Shown here: positions 1 through 8,103 of the stretch, piece by piece | Layout of the letters: every line of letters begins with the position of its first letter | How positions within the stretch are numbered: the first letter of the stretch is position 1 | NCBI RefSeq assembly: GCF_016522535.1 | Contig: NZ_JAEHOI010000002.1 | Location: 434,001 to 498,000, forward strand | Length of the DNA stretch: 64,000 bases | Direction of reading: 5' to 3' | Source: Leucobacter edaphi | GTDB lineage: Bacteria; Actinomycetota; Actinomycetes; Actinomycetales; Microbacteriaceae | Position numbers and translations under genes: made by a program | The notes under the pieces: model-generated | Database searches by the model: none | Seen by the model: the letters and a program-made list of their open reading frames with translations, nothing else | Told to the model about the DNA's origin: nothing

Positions 1-702
1 ATGAGCGAGAGCACGATCCGGATCATGCTCGTCGATGACCAGGAGCTGATCCGCACCGGATTCAAGCTCGTTCTGCTCGCCGAGCCCGGCATGGAAGTGG
101 TCGCGGAGGCATCGGACGGCATTGACGCGCTCGCCGTGCTCGACCGCCTCGCTGCGGAAGGCTCCGGCTGCGACATCGTGCTCATGGACGTTCGCATGCC
201 GGGAATGAACGGGATCGAGGCGACCACGAGGATCGTCGCCCGCCATCCGGCGACGCGCGTGATCGTGCTCACGACCTTCGACCTCGACGAGTACGCGGCG
301 GGCGCGATCCAGGCCGGGGCGAGCGGATTCCTCCTCAAGGATGCCCGCCCGAGCGAGCTCGTCGACGCGATCCATCGCGTCGCGGCCGGTGACGCGACGA
401 TGGCGCCGAGCGTCACCAGGCGCCTCATGGAGCAGCTCCGCAACGCGGGCGGGGAGCCGGTCGGCTTTGCGGGCATCGCTCAGGCGGGATCCGGCGAGCC
501 CGATCCCGCGCTCGAGGTGCTGACCGAGCGTGAAACGGAGGTGCTCAAGCTCATCGCGGAGGGGCGCAACAACGCCGAGATCAGCGGGGAACTGTTCCTC
601 TCCGAGTCGACGGTGAAGACGCACGTCGGACGCGTGCTCGCGAAGCTCCAGCTCCGCGACCGCGTGCACGCCGTGATCTTCGCGAAGCAGCACGGCCTGT
701 AG
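1..702 (+). CDS. NarL/FixJ-family two-component response regulator
   Basis: A DNA-binding response regulator of 233 residues. The receiver domain fills residues 6-125, with the acidic pair D12-D13, the likely phosphorylated D63 in LMDVRMPG, and the conserved Lys in LLKD. After a linker, a LuxR-type helix-turn-helix (about 170-230) reads LTERETEVLKLIAEG and STVKTHVGRVLAKL. Phosphorylation by a cognate histidine kinase should control promoter binding. The start codon is the first base of the window, so the ribosome binding site and any kinase gene upstream cannot be seen. The target genes are unknown. Confidence 0.93.
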   Translation: MSESTIRIMLVDDQELIRTGFKLVLLAEPGMEVVAEASDGIDALAVLDRLAAEGSGCDIVLMDVRMPGMNGIEATTRIVARHPATRVIVLTTFDLDEYAAGAIQAGASGFLLKDARPSELVDAIHRVAAGDATMAPSVTRRLMEQLRNAGGEPVGFAGIAQAGSGEPDPALEVLTERETEVLKLIAEGRNNAEISGELFLSESTVKTHVGRVLAKLQLRDRVHAVIFAKQHGL

Positions 703-783
703 CAGGCGGCGAGTTCGCCACCCGCGCAACCCGGGAGCGTGCCGCCTCAGAAAAGTGCTGGCCCGAGGCCGTAGGCTAGAGGC

Positions 784-1278
784 ATGAGCAGAATCGCCGT
801 CGTACCCGGGTCATTCGATCCGGTGACACTGGGCCATCTCGACGTGATCCGCCGTGCCGCCGGGATCTTCGATCAGGTCCACGTCCTTGTCGTCCACAAT
901 CCCGGCAAGAACGCGATGCTCCCGATCACGGAGCGCGTCGCGCTGATCCAGAAGTCGATCGACGAGGATCCGGAGATGCCGGACAACATCCTCGTCGCTT
1001 CCTGGTCGGTGGGCCTGCTGGTCGACTACTGCACCGAGGTCGGGGCGAGCGTGCTCGTGAAGGGCATCCGCTCGCAGATCGACGTCTCCTACGAAACCCC
1101 GATGGTGCTCATGAACCGCAGCCTCGCCAACGTCGAGACCGTGTTCATGCTGCCCGATCCGCAGCACGCCCACGTCTCGAGCACGCTCGTTCGCCAGGTC
1201 GCCTCCCTCGGCGGCGACGTCTCGCCCTACGTTCCCGCGGCCGTTGGCCGTTTTCTCGACAAGACGAGGCCAGCCTGA
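784..1278 (+). CDS. coaD: Phosphopantetheine adenylyltransferase
   Basis: Catalyses the fourth step of coenzyme A synthesis, adding AMP from ATP to 4'-phosphopantetheine to give dephospho-CoA. The 164-residue protein has the normal length and the nucleotidyltransferase start [17 protein letters not shown], including the TxGH nucleotide-binding motif, and the C-terminal [11 protein letters not shown] (family ISSTxVR). Its stop codon overlaps the ATG of the next gene (TGATG), so translation with yceD is probably coupled. The coaD-yceD-rpmF-rnc-mutM order is common in Actinobacteria. Confidence 0.97.
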   Translation: MSRIAVVPGSFDPVTLGHLDVIRRAAGIFDQVHVLVVHNPGKNAMLPITERVALIQKSIDEDPEMPDNILVASWSVGLLVDYCTEVGASVLVKGIRSQIDVSYETPMVLMNRSLANVETVFMLPDPQHAHVSSTLVRQVASLGGDVSPYVPAAVGRFLDKTRPA

Positions 1279-1832
1279 TGAGCACGACGCGCGTATACGA
1301 AGAGAACATCCGGGACCTGATCAACCGGCCGGGGGAGATGCGTGAGCGTTCCCGCGAGCTGATCGTCCCCGAGAAACTCGGCGAGGGCCTCGCTGAGGTT
1401 CGCGCCGGTGAGCGCATGGATCTCGACGTCCGGCTCGAGTCGGTGCACGAGGGGATCCTCGTGTCGGCCGACGTCTCGACGACGGTCCACGCCGAGTGCG
1501 GTCGCTGCCTCAAAGAATTCGCCACGCCGTTTCAAGTCGAGTTCCAGGAGCTTTTCGCGTATACTCCTACGGAGGCCGACGAGTATGAGGTTCACGGTGA
1601 TCACGTGGATCTTGAACCTCCGCTCCGAGACGCGGTAGTGCTTGCACTGCCGTTCCAGCCTGTGTGTCGCCCGGACTGCCCGGGACTCGATCCCGAGTCC
1701 GGTGAGCTGCGCGAGGCCGAGGCTGCAGAGTCGCCTGTTGCGGATGTTGATCCGCGGTGGGCAGCCCTGGCCGGTTTCAAGGCTGATGAAGAACCCGATG
1801 CGGACGACGAGTCCGCATCCGTAAGCAAGTAG
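1278..1832 (+). CDS. YceD family protein (DUF177)
   Basis: A 184-residue member of the YceD/DUF177 family, which is regularly found just before rpmF and is implicated in 23S rRNA or large-subunit biogenesis. Two cysteine pairs are visible, CGRCLKEF near residue 75 and CRPDC near residue 132, as in other actinobacterial members, followed by an acidic C-terminal tail. The ATG overlaps the coaD stop by one base and rpmF starts 12 bases downstream, so the three are very probably one operon. The biochemical activity is not established. Confidence 0.9.
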   Translation: MSTTRVYEENIRDLINRPGEMRERSRELIVPEKLGEGLAEVRAGERMDLDVRLESVHEGILVSADVSTTVHAECGRCLKEFATPFQVEFQELFAYTPTEADEYEVHGDHVDLEPPLRDAVVLALPFQPVCRPDCPGLDPESGELREAEAAESPVADVDPRWAALAGFKADEEPDADDESASVSK

Positions 1833-1843
1833 GAGAGAACACC

Positions 1844-2047
1844 ATGGCTGTTCCCAAGCGGAAGATGTCGCGCTCGAACACCCGTCACCGCCGTTCGGCG
1901 TGGAAGGCCGAGGCCCCCAAGCTGGTCAAGACCGTTGAGAACGGTCGCACCGTCTACAGCCTCCCGCACCGCGCTCGCGTCGTCGAGGACTCGCAGGGCA
2001 ACGCCCTCTTCCTCGAGTACAAGGGCCGCAAGGTCGCCGACGTTTAA
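1844..2047 (+). CDS. rpmF: 50S ribosomal protein L32 (bL32)
   Basis: A 67-residue bL32 with the typical start [17 protein letters not shown]. It contains no cysteine, so it is the zinc-free form; many bacteria have a CxxC zinc ribbon here. A purine-rich GGAGAG precedes the ATG by about six bases. It lies between yceD and rnc in the expected order. Confidence 0.97.
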   Translation: MAVPKRKMSRSNTRHRRSAWKAEAPKLVKTVENGRTVYSLPHRARVVEDSQGNALFLEYKGRKVADV

Positions 2048-2057
2048 GTCGTTTCGT

Positions 2058-2801
2058 GTGAACGGGAACGTTGATTCGCTCCCGCCCGCCGAAGGGGGAA
2101 AGCCGTCGGGGTCGCCACAGGGTGAGCCCGGCGGCTTTCTCGATTCTTTCGGCGTCGCGGTTGAGCCTTCGCTGCTCGAACTCGCCCTGACCCACCGCTC
2201 GTGGGCCTACGAGAACGGCGGCACGCCGCACAACGAACGGCTCGAGTTCCTCGGCGATTCGATCCTCGGTCAGGCCGTCACGGTGAAGCTGTACGGCGAC
2301 TACCCGGAGCTGCCGGAGGGTGAGCTCGCGAAGCGCCGCGCCGCGCTCGTCTCGACTGCCGCGCTCGCAGAGGTGGCCCGCGGGCTCGGCCTCGGCGCGT
2401 CGCTGCGGCTCGGCAAGGGTGAGAAGCAGACGGGCGGCCGCGATAAGGACTCGATCCTCGCGGACACGGTTGAAGCCGTGATCGGGGCGGTGTTCCTGTC
2501 GACCGATCCGGCGACCGCGAACCGCTTCGTGCTCGACCTCGTCGCGCCGCTGCTCGACGATCCGAACCGCTTCACCACGGCGCTCGATCCGAAGACCTCG
2601 CTGCAGAAGGAGGCCGCGCGCCGCGGTCTGCCGCATCCGCCATACGAGACCGAGGGATCCGGTCCGGATCATGATCGCCGCTACGTCTCCCGCGTCACGC
2701 TCGACGGCGTGACCGGCAAGGGGCGCGGCACGAGCAAGAAGGCTGCCGAGCTGGCCGCCGCACGCGACGCCGTGGCCCGGCTGGGCGGCCCGAAGAACTA
2801 G
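2058..2801 (+). CDS. rnc: Ribonuclease III
   Basis: Double-stranded RNA endonuclease that processes rRNA precursors and structured mRNA. The catalytic domain carries the signature NERLEFLGDSILGQ near residues 55-68, and the C-terminal double-stranded RNA binding domain ends with GKGRGTSKKAAELAAA. I place the start at GTG 2058, 10 bases after the rpmF stop, giving 247 residues. The open frame extends upstream, but only inside rpmF. No strong Shine-Dalgarno is seen, which fits translational coupling to rpmF. The mutM GTG follows the stop by one base. Confidence 0.93.
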   Translation: MNGNVDSLPPAEGGKPSGSPQGEPGGFLDSFGVAVEPSLLELALTHRSWAYENGGTPHNERLEFLGDSILGQAVTVKLYGDYPELPEGELAKRRAALVSTAALAEVARGLGLGASLRLGKGEKQTGGRDKDSILADTVEAVIGAVFLSTDPATANRFVLDLVAPLLDDPNRFTTALDPKTSLQKEAARRGLPHPPYETEGSGPDHDRRYVSRVTLDGVTGKGRGTSKKAAELAAARDAVARLGGPKN

Positions 2802-2802
2802 C

Positions 2803-3885
2803 GTGCCCGAACTTCCCGAGGTTGAGGTGGTGCGGGCGGGGCTCGCGCCGGCGCTCACCGGAGCGATCGTCACGGGCGCCCAGGTGTTCGACGGGCGCGC
2901 GCTGAAGCGACACGTGCCACTCGGCGGCGACGACGGTCTCGGCGGGCACGGCGTCACGCTGCCGGTCGAAGCCGCCGCTGCGCGCGCCGCCGACTTCGAG
3001 CGGCGCATCACCGGGGCGCGGCTGCTCGGCCCGGTGCGGCGCGGGAAGTTCCTGTGGGTGCCGATCGCGGGCGGTTCTGTTGGGGGAGCAGGGGATTCCA
3101 CGGTGTCTCCCGCTCCCGCAGTTGCGCCGACGACCGCGCTGCTCGCCCACCTCGGCATGAGCGGTCAGATGCTGCTGCGATCCGTCGACGCGGCGGACGA
3201 TCGCCAGCTGCGAATCCGCCTCTGGATCGAGCACCCGGACCACGGTGAGCTGCGCCTCGACTTCGCCGATCAGCGGCTGTTCGGCTCTCTCGCGATCGAC
3301 GCGCTCGAGCCGACCGCCGACGGCGCACCCGCAGGATACGCCGGGGCCGGGTTGCTGCGGGGGAGGGATCCGGCCGATCCGGATCCGGAGACCGCCGCCG
3401 CCGCGCTGGGCGCGTTCTCCGCGCCGCTGCTGCCGTCGCAGGCCGCGCACATCGCGCGAGACCCGCTCGACCCGTCCTTCGACGACGCGGCATTCATCGC
3501 GGCGCTCCGCGGCCGCGGATCCGGCATCAAATCCCTGATCCTGAACCAGTCGCTCGTGAGCGGCGTCGGCAACATCTACGCCGACGAGTCCCTCTGGCGC
3601 GCCCGCCTGCACCCCGAAACCGCGGGCCGCGCGATCTCCGTGCGCCGCCTCACTGAGCTGCTGGCGCACATGCGTGATGTCTTCGCGCAGGCCCTCGCGG
3701 AGGGCGGAACGAGCTTCGACGAGCAGTACGTGAACGTGAATGGGCAGGGTGGTTATTTTGCGCACTCGCTGAACGCCTATGGGCGCGGGGGCGAGCCGTG
3801 CCCGCGCTGCGCTAGTCTGCTCCGGCGGATCGTGGTGGGCGGCCGGTCCGCGCATTACTGCGCGGTGTGCCAGAAACGGCGATGA
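2803..3885 (+). CDS. mutM: Formamidopyrimidine-DNA glycosylase (Fpg/MutM), with insertions and a probably replaced 3' end
   Basis: Base-excision repair glycosylase/AP lyase for 8-oxoguanine and ring-opened purines. The catalytic start PELPEVEVV, the Lys in RRGKFLW, the helix-two-turn-helix NQSLVSGVGNIYADE and the C-terminal zinc finger (CPRC and CAVC pairs) are all present. At 360 residues it is longer than the usual 270-300, with extra segments near residues 35-65, 90-108 and 175-210. Bases 3748-3885 have an indel-free second copy at 5519-5656. The displaced copy resembles the family consensus more (GGRSSHFC), which suggests that the present 3' end was imported. Confidence 0.95.
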   Translation: MPELPEVEVVRAGLAPALTGAIVTGAQVFDGRALKRHVPLGGDDGLGGHGVTLPVEAAAARAADFERRITGARLLGPVRRGKFLWVPIAGGSVGGAGDSTVSPAPAVAPTTALLAHLGMSGQMLLRSVDAADDRQLRIRLWIEHPDHGELRLDFADQRLFGSLAIDALEPTADGAPAGYAGAGLLRGRDPADPDPETAAAALGAFSAPLLPSQAAHIARDPLDPSFDDAAFIAALRGRGSGIKSLILNQSLVSGVGNIYADESLWRARLHPETAGRAISVRRLTELLAHMRDVFAQALAEGGTSFDEQYVNVNGQGGYFAHSLNAYGRGGEPCPRCASLLRRIVVGGRSAHYCAVCQKRR

Positions 3886-3904
3886 GTTACTGCGCCGATT
3901 GACC

Positions 3905-5167
3905 TCATTCGGTGCTTGGAGCAGTGCCCTGAGCATTCTCGCTCGGCTGTCGAACGCTCACCATGTTTCGGGACCGAATCGACCACGAACTGCGCAAGAA
4001 TCGCTGCACGGTACCTTGGGTATCGAGCCAGAAATCATCTGTGTTCGTTTCGGCCGCGATGCGGGTCCCAAGGTCATTGAGCTCTTCCAGGATCGCCGCC
4101 GCGCACCAGACCTGATCACGCTTCTTGTTCGTCAGAGGCTTGAGGATTTCGGCCTCCGTCAACCCCGCGATCGCCTTGTACACCGCCGTGGTGGAGGCGT
4201 TGGTGAGATGTTTCATGTCTTCGGCGGTGAAGAACGGCGTGCGCAATAGCAGGTCGAGGATCACGACTGTGGCGCTCCCCGCGCGTGGCTGGCGGCCGGT
4301 AGCCTCGCGGAGTTGGTCGCTCCATTCGGCGGGCAGTTCCGACAGCCTGCGCGCTGTGGCCACTGCCTGCTGCGCAGACGAGGCCGCTGCGTGCGAGAAC
4401 GCGCGAATGATGGGCCCCGCGTCACCCTCGCGAAAGGCCGCGAGGAGGTCGAAGTAGGTCGGCTTCTTGGCGACAAGCGCTGAGGCGAGTGGGACCACGA
4501 CGGTTGTCGTGACCCCGCGACGTCGCAGTACGGCGTTGATGAGCGCGCGTCCGATGCGTCCGTTGCCGTCCGTGAATGGATGGATCGATTCGAACTGTGC
4601 ATGGATGATCGCCGCCTGCGCGAGCACCGGGACATCATCGCGATTGGCAAACTCGAGGAGGTCCTCAAGATACGGCCGCACTGTCTCGGCCGGCGGCGGC
4701 ACGTATGATGCGCCGCGAGGCGAATGGTCTGACCCTCCGATCCAGTTCTGCATGTCGCGTACCTGTCCGGCATAGTGCGATTCCCCTGGGTCGTCTGCCA
4801 TGAGTACTCGGTGGGCGTCGAGGATGCTCTCCAACGTGATGGCACCGCCTCCCCCGACTTCTGTGATGAGTCCTCCCAGAGCGCGGGTGGAAGCGACCAT
4901 CGACGTGGCAGACGAGTTCGACTTAGTGCCATAGAAGGCCCGGGCAAAGTCTTCGGCTGAGGCCTCGACATCTTCAGTCTTCGACGAGGCCACGGACTCC
5001 GCGCGCAGAAGTAGCCCCGCGAGAGCTTCAAGATGTTCGCCATGCTCAGAGTCGAGGCGCGTGATGGCGGCCACGGCTTTGTCAGACGCTACCGTTGCGG
5101 CCGGCGGCAAGGTGAACTGGAGGCCAGTAATCCTGGCGGGGAGGCTCATGGTCACTTCACGCATCAT
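3905..5167 (-). CDS. Fic/DOC family protein
   Basis: A 420-residue Fic protein. The FIC motif HPFTDGNGRIGR (residues 196-207) is intact, including the catalytic His and the phosphate-binding GNGR loop, so transfer of AMP or a related group from a nucleotide to a protein is expected. An N-terminal Fic_N-like region has SSKTED at 61-66 where class II enzymes carry the inhibitory S/TxxxEG/N helix; the Glu is kept but the following residue is Asp. A winged-helix-like segment (about 310-370) follows. The gene is opposite to its neighbours and lies between mutM and the displaced mutM end, so it is probably imported. Starts at 5167, 5164 or 5149 are all possible. Confidence 0.88.
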   Translation of the reverse strand: MMREVTMSLPARITGLQFTLPPAATVASDKAVAAITRLDSEHGEHLEALAGLLLRAESVASSKTEDVEASAEDFARAFYGTKSNSSATSMVASTRALGGLITEVGGGGAITLESILDAHRVLMADDPGESHYAGQVRDMQNWIGGSDHSPRGASYVPPPAETVRPYLEDLLEFANRDDVPVLAQAAIIHAQFESIHPFTDGNGRIGRALINAVLRRRGVTTTVVVPLASALVAKKPTYFDLLAAFREGDAGPIIRAFSHAAASSAQQAVATARRLSELPAEWSDQLREATGRQPRAGSATVVILDLLLRTPFFTAEDMKHLTNASTTAVYKAIAGLTEAEILKPLTNKKRDQVWCAAAILEELNDLGTRIAAETNTDDFWLDTQGTVQRFLRSSWSIRSRNMVSVRQPSENAQGTAPSTE

Positions 5168-5302
5168 CCGGTCATCGCGAGCGCCGTCCCGTACCTTTTG
5201 CGACCACGGGACGATCTTCTCCCCGTGGCGCTCAATCGGGGCCTCTGCAGGGGTACGGAAGCTTCACGCGTGGCGGGACTACGCGTCTCGTTCATGCGGG
5301 CC

Positions 5303-5383
5303 TCACAACCTGAAATCGGAGCCGAACTATTTCGCTTTAGTTCACATAAGTGGGAATAGCGAGTGTCATATTTCAGGTTGTGA
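5303..5383. repeat. 14-bp perfect inverted repeat upstream of fic
   Basis: Perfect arms TCACAACCTGAAAT (5303-5316) and its complement (5370-5383) are separated by 53 bases. The loop holds a smaller inverted repeat, GAACTA (5324-5329) with TAGTTC (5338-5343). The 350 bases between fic and the mutM remnant are less GC-rich than the surroundings and contain no gene I can support. The repeat could be a regulator site for fic, an RNA structure, or the trace of an integration site. Confidence 0.45.
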
Positions 5384-5518
5384 CCGATTCGACAAGAATC
5401 CTGGGAGCTACCTCTCAACTCAAAAGGACGCGTCATCAAACCCGGGACGGTTCAGCCACCTACTCCTGCATCAGTGCCACAGGACAAATTGAAAGCTGGA
5501 GGCATAAGGAGAGGATAG

Positions 5519-5656
5519 GGAGGGTGTTTCGCGCGCTCACTCAACGCCTACCGAAAAACCGTGGAGCCCTGCAGACGCTGCGGGACTCTGATGGAGCGTC
5601 TGGTGATCGGCGGTCGCTCATCGCACTTCTGCACACGGTGTCAGCGACGCAGATGA
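5519..5656 (+). pseudogene. Displaced 3' end of mutM (zinc-finger fragment)
   Basis: In the frame starting at 5519 this reads GGCFARSLNAYRKT, then a CRRC...CTRC zinc finger with GGRSSHFC, ending in CQRRR and a TGA. It aligns without any indel to mutM 3748-3885: 46 codons, stop codon on stop codon. The reading frame has a TAG just upstream (5516-5518), so it cannot be expressed as part of a glycosylase. It is either the original end of mutM pushed downstream by the segment carrying fic, or the end of a second mutM brought in by transfer. Confidence 0.82.
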
Positions 5657-5760
5657 TTACGTACGTCATAGATGCGCCTCGGACTCTGAAGGAGTTTGGT
5701 GTGAATCCAACTATTCGGCAGATTCACAGCTAAGATAAGTCCTGGCTCTATGTCCGCTTT

Positions 5761-5788
5761 TGGCAGAGGGGCGAGACGTGCCTGCGAT
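5761..5788 (+). pseudogene. Possible second mutM zinc-finger remnant
   Basis: About 21 of 28 bases match mutM 3781-3808, the part encoding GRGGEPCPRC; here the frame reads QRGETCLR. The match is short and taken alone would be weak. It gains some weight from the clear copy at 5519-5656 and the further fragment at 7091-7134. No gene is seen between 5657 and 5849 otherwise. Confidence 0.3.
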
Positions 5789-5849
5789 CATTCGAGCGCT
5801 CCGAGGCTGGTGCTCAGCAACCTGTTGAACTTAGCTTTGGAAAGTAAAA

Positions 5850-6218
5850 ATGAGTGAATCGGTTTGGCGCACTTGGAAACCCTACGCAGTGATTGTCGCC
5901 GTTGGCATCGGGGGCATCTGGTGGATTAATTCGCAGTCGTCCTTTGCTGGCTTGAAAGACGGCTCCTATAGTTGCACGGCTGTGTTTGTCAACGCGGATG
6001 GGAAATATGAAGTGTTGACCGATCAGGCCGGAAACCGCATGTACGCTGATGCAACGATCAGTCATGGAAGCCTGGTGTCGCTCAAAGCCGACAAAGCAAT
6101 GCCAAGTGCGCACCTTGCAAGTCTGACGATCAAGCCGAAGGGGAACTCCCACTTCACGGCAACAGATGATCCAGCGTTGCATTCCTACAGTGCGATGGCG
6201 TGCGACCTCGCGAGCTGA
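5850..6218 (+). CDS. Small membrane-anchored or exported protein of unknown function
   Basis: A 122-residue protein with a short N-terminus, one hydrophobic segment (about residues 11-25, YAVIVAVGIGGIWWI) and a roughly 95-residue extracytoplasmic part. Two cysteines (SYSCTA near residue 42 and MACDLAS at the end) could pair. GGAAAG lies 6-11 bases before the ATG. I do not recognise the family. The gene is only three bases from the following lipoprotein gene, so the two are probably co-transcribed. The lower GC content and the mutM fragments on both sides suggest transferred DNA. Confidence 0.6.
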   Translation: MSESVWRTWKPYAVIVAVGIGGIWWINSQSSFAGLKDGSYSCTAVFVNADGKYEVLTDQAGNRMYADATISHGSLVSLKADKAMPSAHLASLTIKPKGNSHFTATDDPALHSYSAMACDLAS

Positions 6219-6221
6219 CCG

Positions 6222-6884
6222 ATGGCGAAATTCCGTTTGTTGTCTTTGGTCGGCGTATTTGTCGTGATCGTGTTGACCGCGGGAGGATGCAGTCGTGTCG
6301 GGTATGCCAGTGAGGCGCCTCAGCCGGAGCAAACCTGCGACCAAACATTGAATTCAGCAATTCAGCAAGGGCGCTCGGGGAGCACCGGATCGCACCTTGA
6401 CAGCGATCTTCAATACCTTGCTGACTATTGTCCGGACGCCTATGAAGTCGCGGTTGATTATCTTTCATCTCGTGGAGGAATACCCTCCGGGCGGCTTGAG
6501 ACATGTGCCACCTGGGGCACCAGAATTCGGCCAGAAGCAGTTGATCTGCTTCGGGCCGATGGTAAGTGCGTTGAATCAACCACGAAGCGCGGCGAGAGCC
6601 GTGCTGGTGGTCTCTCGTGGGACGTGGCGGCCGGTTTCCTGGGCGCTGAGCAGCGGGTGTGCGGTCCGCTCGTGTCGACTCGCACGGACAACGACGATGT
6701 CTTCTTGAACCTCGGACGTGACTATCCTGATCCCGCACGTTTCACGATCGTTCTCTGGGATGTCGGCGGGGTCGAGCCACTGCCGACCGGAACGGAGGTA
6801 TGTGCTACCGGCACGATTTCCTCCTACAACGGTGTGATGCAGATTGAACTCTGGGACGTCGGAGCCGTGGAGGTTTGGAAATAG
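6222..6884 (+). CDS. Putative lipoprotein with OB-fold-like C-terminal domain
   Basis: A 220-residue protein with a lipoprotein-type signal peptide (lipobox-like LTAGGC, Cys near residue 23). The C-terminal part (about 140-220) contains VCGPLVSTR, FLNLGRDYPDPARFTIVLW and ATGTISSYNGVMQIEL. That pattern is typical of the small OB-fold nucleic-acid-binding-like domain found in bacterial lipoproteins and nuclease-associated proteins. The middle region (LDSDLQYLADYCPDAY) is not recognised. It is probably anchored to the outer face of the membrane. Ligand and role are unknown. Confidence 0.65.
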   Translation: MAKFRLLSLVGVFVVIVLTAGGCSRVGYASEAPQPEQTCDQTLNSAIQQGRSGSTGSHLDSDLQYLADYCPDAYEVAVDYLSSRGGIPSGRLETCATWGTRIRPEAVDLLRADGKCVESTTKRGESRAGGLSWDVAAGFLGAEQRVCGPLVSTRTDNDDVFLNLGRDYPDPARFTIVLWDVGGVEPLPTGTEVCATGTISSYNGVMQIELWDVGAVEVWK

Positions 6885-7090
6885 GGGACGGGGTGCTTAG
6901 AGGAGCTTGACTCGAACTTTGAGCTCGGGCCCATCAAAGTTTCTTCCAGATGAACCTAGTGATTTGGTGCAGTGCGGGATTGATTGCAAGTCAGCATTCG
7001 GTCCCGAGACCGGTCCCGGTTCCGAGTTGGTTTCGTCCGTTAGGGGTGATTTCCGTCGCATCGAAAAAGAATGAAGCAAGCAGGCCACAC

Positions 7091-7134
7091 CTCAACACTC
7101 CCGGGCGATCTCCGTGCGCCGTCTTACAGAGCTG
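7091..7134 (+). pseudogene. Short mutM-derived fragment
   Basis: Bases 7105-7134 match mutM 3631-3660 at 27 of 30 positions, the stretch encoding AISVRRLTEL just before the zinc finger. With one missing base, 7091-7134 reads LNTPG-RAISVRRLTEL against LHPETAGRAISVRRLTEL in MutM. It lies in the otherwise gene-free interval 6885-7181, in which I see nothing else. It is too decayed to be functional. Confidence 0.6.
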
Positions 7135-7181
7135 AACGGCTGCTCCCTGATTGAGTTCCTGGCTAATCCCCGGACGAAGCA

Positions 7182-8021
7182 TCAAGACCCGGTTCCCCGA
7201 ACAAGTCGCTGAATGGTCGCGGCGAGAAGCTTCGGATTCGTGAATGGGATGTCATGACCAGAGTTCTTGACGATGGTGAGTTTGGAAGACGGAAGTGAAT
7301 CCTGAATCAGCGCCGCAGAGTCGCGCATCAGGCGACGTTCCCTCGCTCCGACGAGGACGCTGACAGGGTTCGCGAAGTTTGCCCAGGAGCGGGGCAACTC
7401 GTAGCTGATGTTCTCGGCCACGCTCGCCAGCAGCGTGTCTGCGTCGATCTTTCTGCATTCGTGCACGAACTCGTCGATGAGTAACTCAGGGATCGCGAGT
7501 TGCCTTGCTTGAAGCCTTGCGAACCACCTCAGGCGTGTGAGTGGGAACGTCCATTTGAGCAACGTCAGAGCAAGTCCGCGTCCCCGCATTGGCTTCGCCT
7601 CGCAGCTCACAATAACCGCCCCATGGACGAGCTCGGGATGCGCGCTCGCGAGCTCAGTGGCGAGCTGGGCGCCAAGTGAAAACCCGACGACGATTGCCCC
7701 GCTCGGTGCTAGTTCTTCCAGCAAAGCTACGAGTTCGGCGACCGCTTCCGCATGCGTGTTATAGGTCTTTCCGGTGCTTCGGCCGTGCCCAGGAAGATCC
7801 GGCACGATCGCCAGAAAACTACCTTCCGATAAGTCGAGTAGGGGGCGCCACATCCAGCTCGACACACCACCACCATGTAGGAGCAGGACGGGCTTCCCCT
7901 CGCCCTCGGTTTTCCAGTGCACCTTTTCATGGTAGCCACGCAGTGGCGCCCCTATCTCGTCAGCGAGACGCATGCCCTTGAGCGCCGGTACTCCGGGCAG
8001 GGAGACGCTCGAGGCTTGCAA
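7182..8021 (-). CDS. Alpha/beta-fold hydrolase
   Basis: A hydrolase of the alpha/beta fold, substrate unknown. Visible motifs are the oxyanion loop LLLHGGG near residues 47-52, the nucleophile elbow GFSLG (Ser115), PDLPGHGRS after strand 4, and the late His in NSGHDIPF. At 279 residues the length is normal. The start may be M17 (7973) rather than M1, because homology to the family begins after residue 25. The gene is convergent with the exported-protein pair and divergent from the toxin-antitoxin locus. Confidence 0.85.
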   Translation of the reverse strand: MQASSVSLPGVPALKGMRLADEIGAPLRGYHEKVHWKTEGEGKPVLLLHGGGVSSWMWRPLLDLSEGSFLAIVPDLPGHGRSTGKTYNTHAEAVAELVALLEELAPSGAIVVGFSLGAQLATELASAHPELVHGAVIVSCEAKPMRGRGLALTLLKWTFPLTRLRWFARLQARQLAIPELLIDEFVHECRKIDADTLLASVAENISYELPRSWANFANPVSVLVGARERRLMRDSAALIQDSLPSSKLTIVKNSGHDIPFTNPKLLAATIQRLVRGTGS

Positions 8022-8103
8022 AGGGCGTGCTGCATGCTGCCACGTGCCTTTTGGGGCGAGCGATCCGCACGATCCCCATCGACTTTCCCATCGACCGCGA
8101 GTT

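Noticed and set aside
703-783. AGGCGGC/GCCGCCT hairpin after the response regulator as terminator
   Set aside because: The arms are only seven bases with a loop of about 30, too weak to call.
5350-5733. 127-codon plus-strand frame
   Set aside because: Its frame does not match the mutM-derived reading of 5519-5656, it has no ribosome binding site and no conserved pattern. It is a chance frame in remnant DNA.
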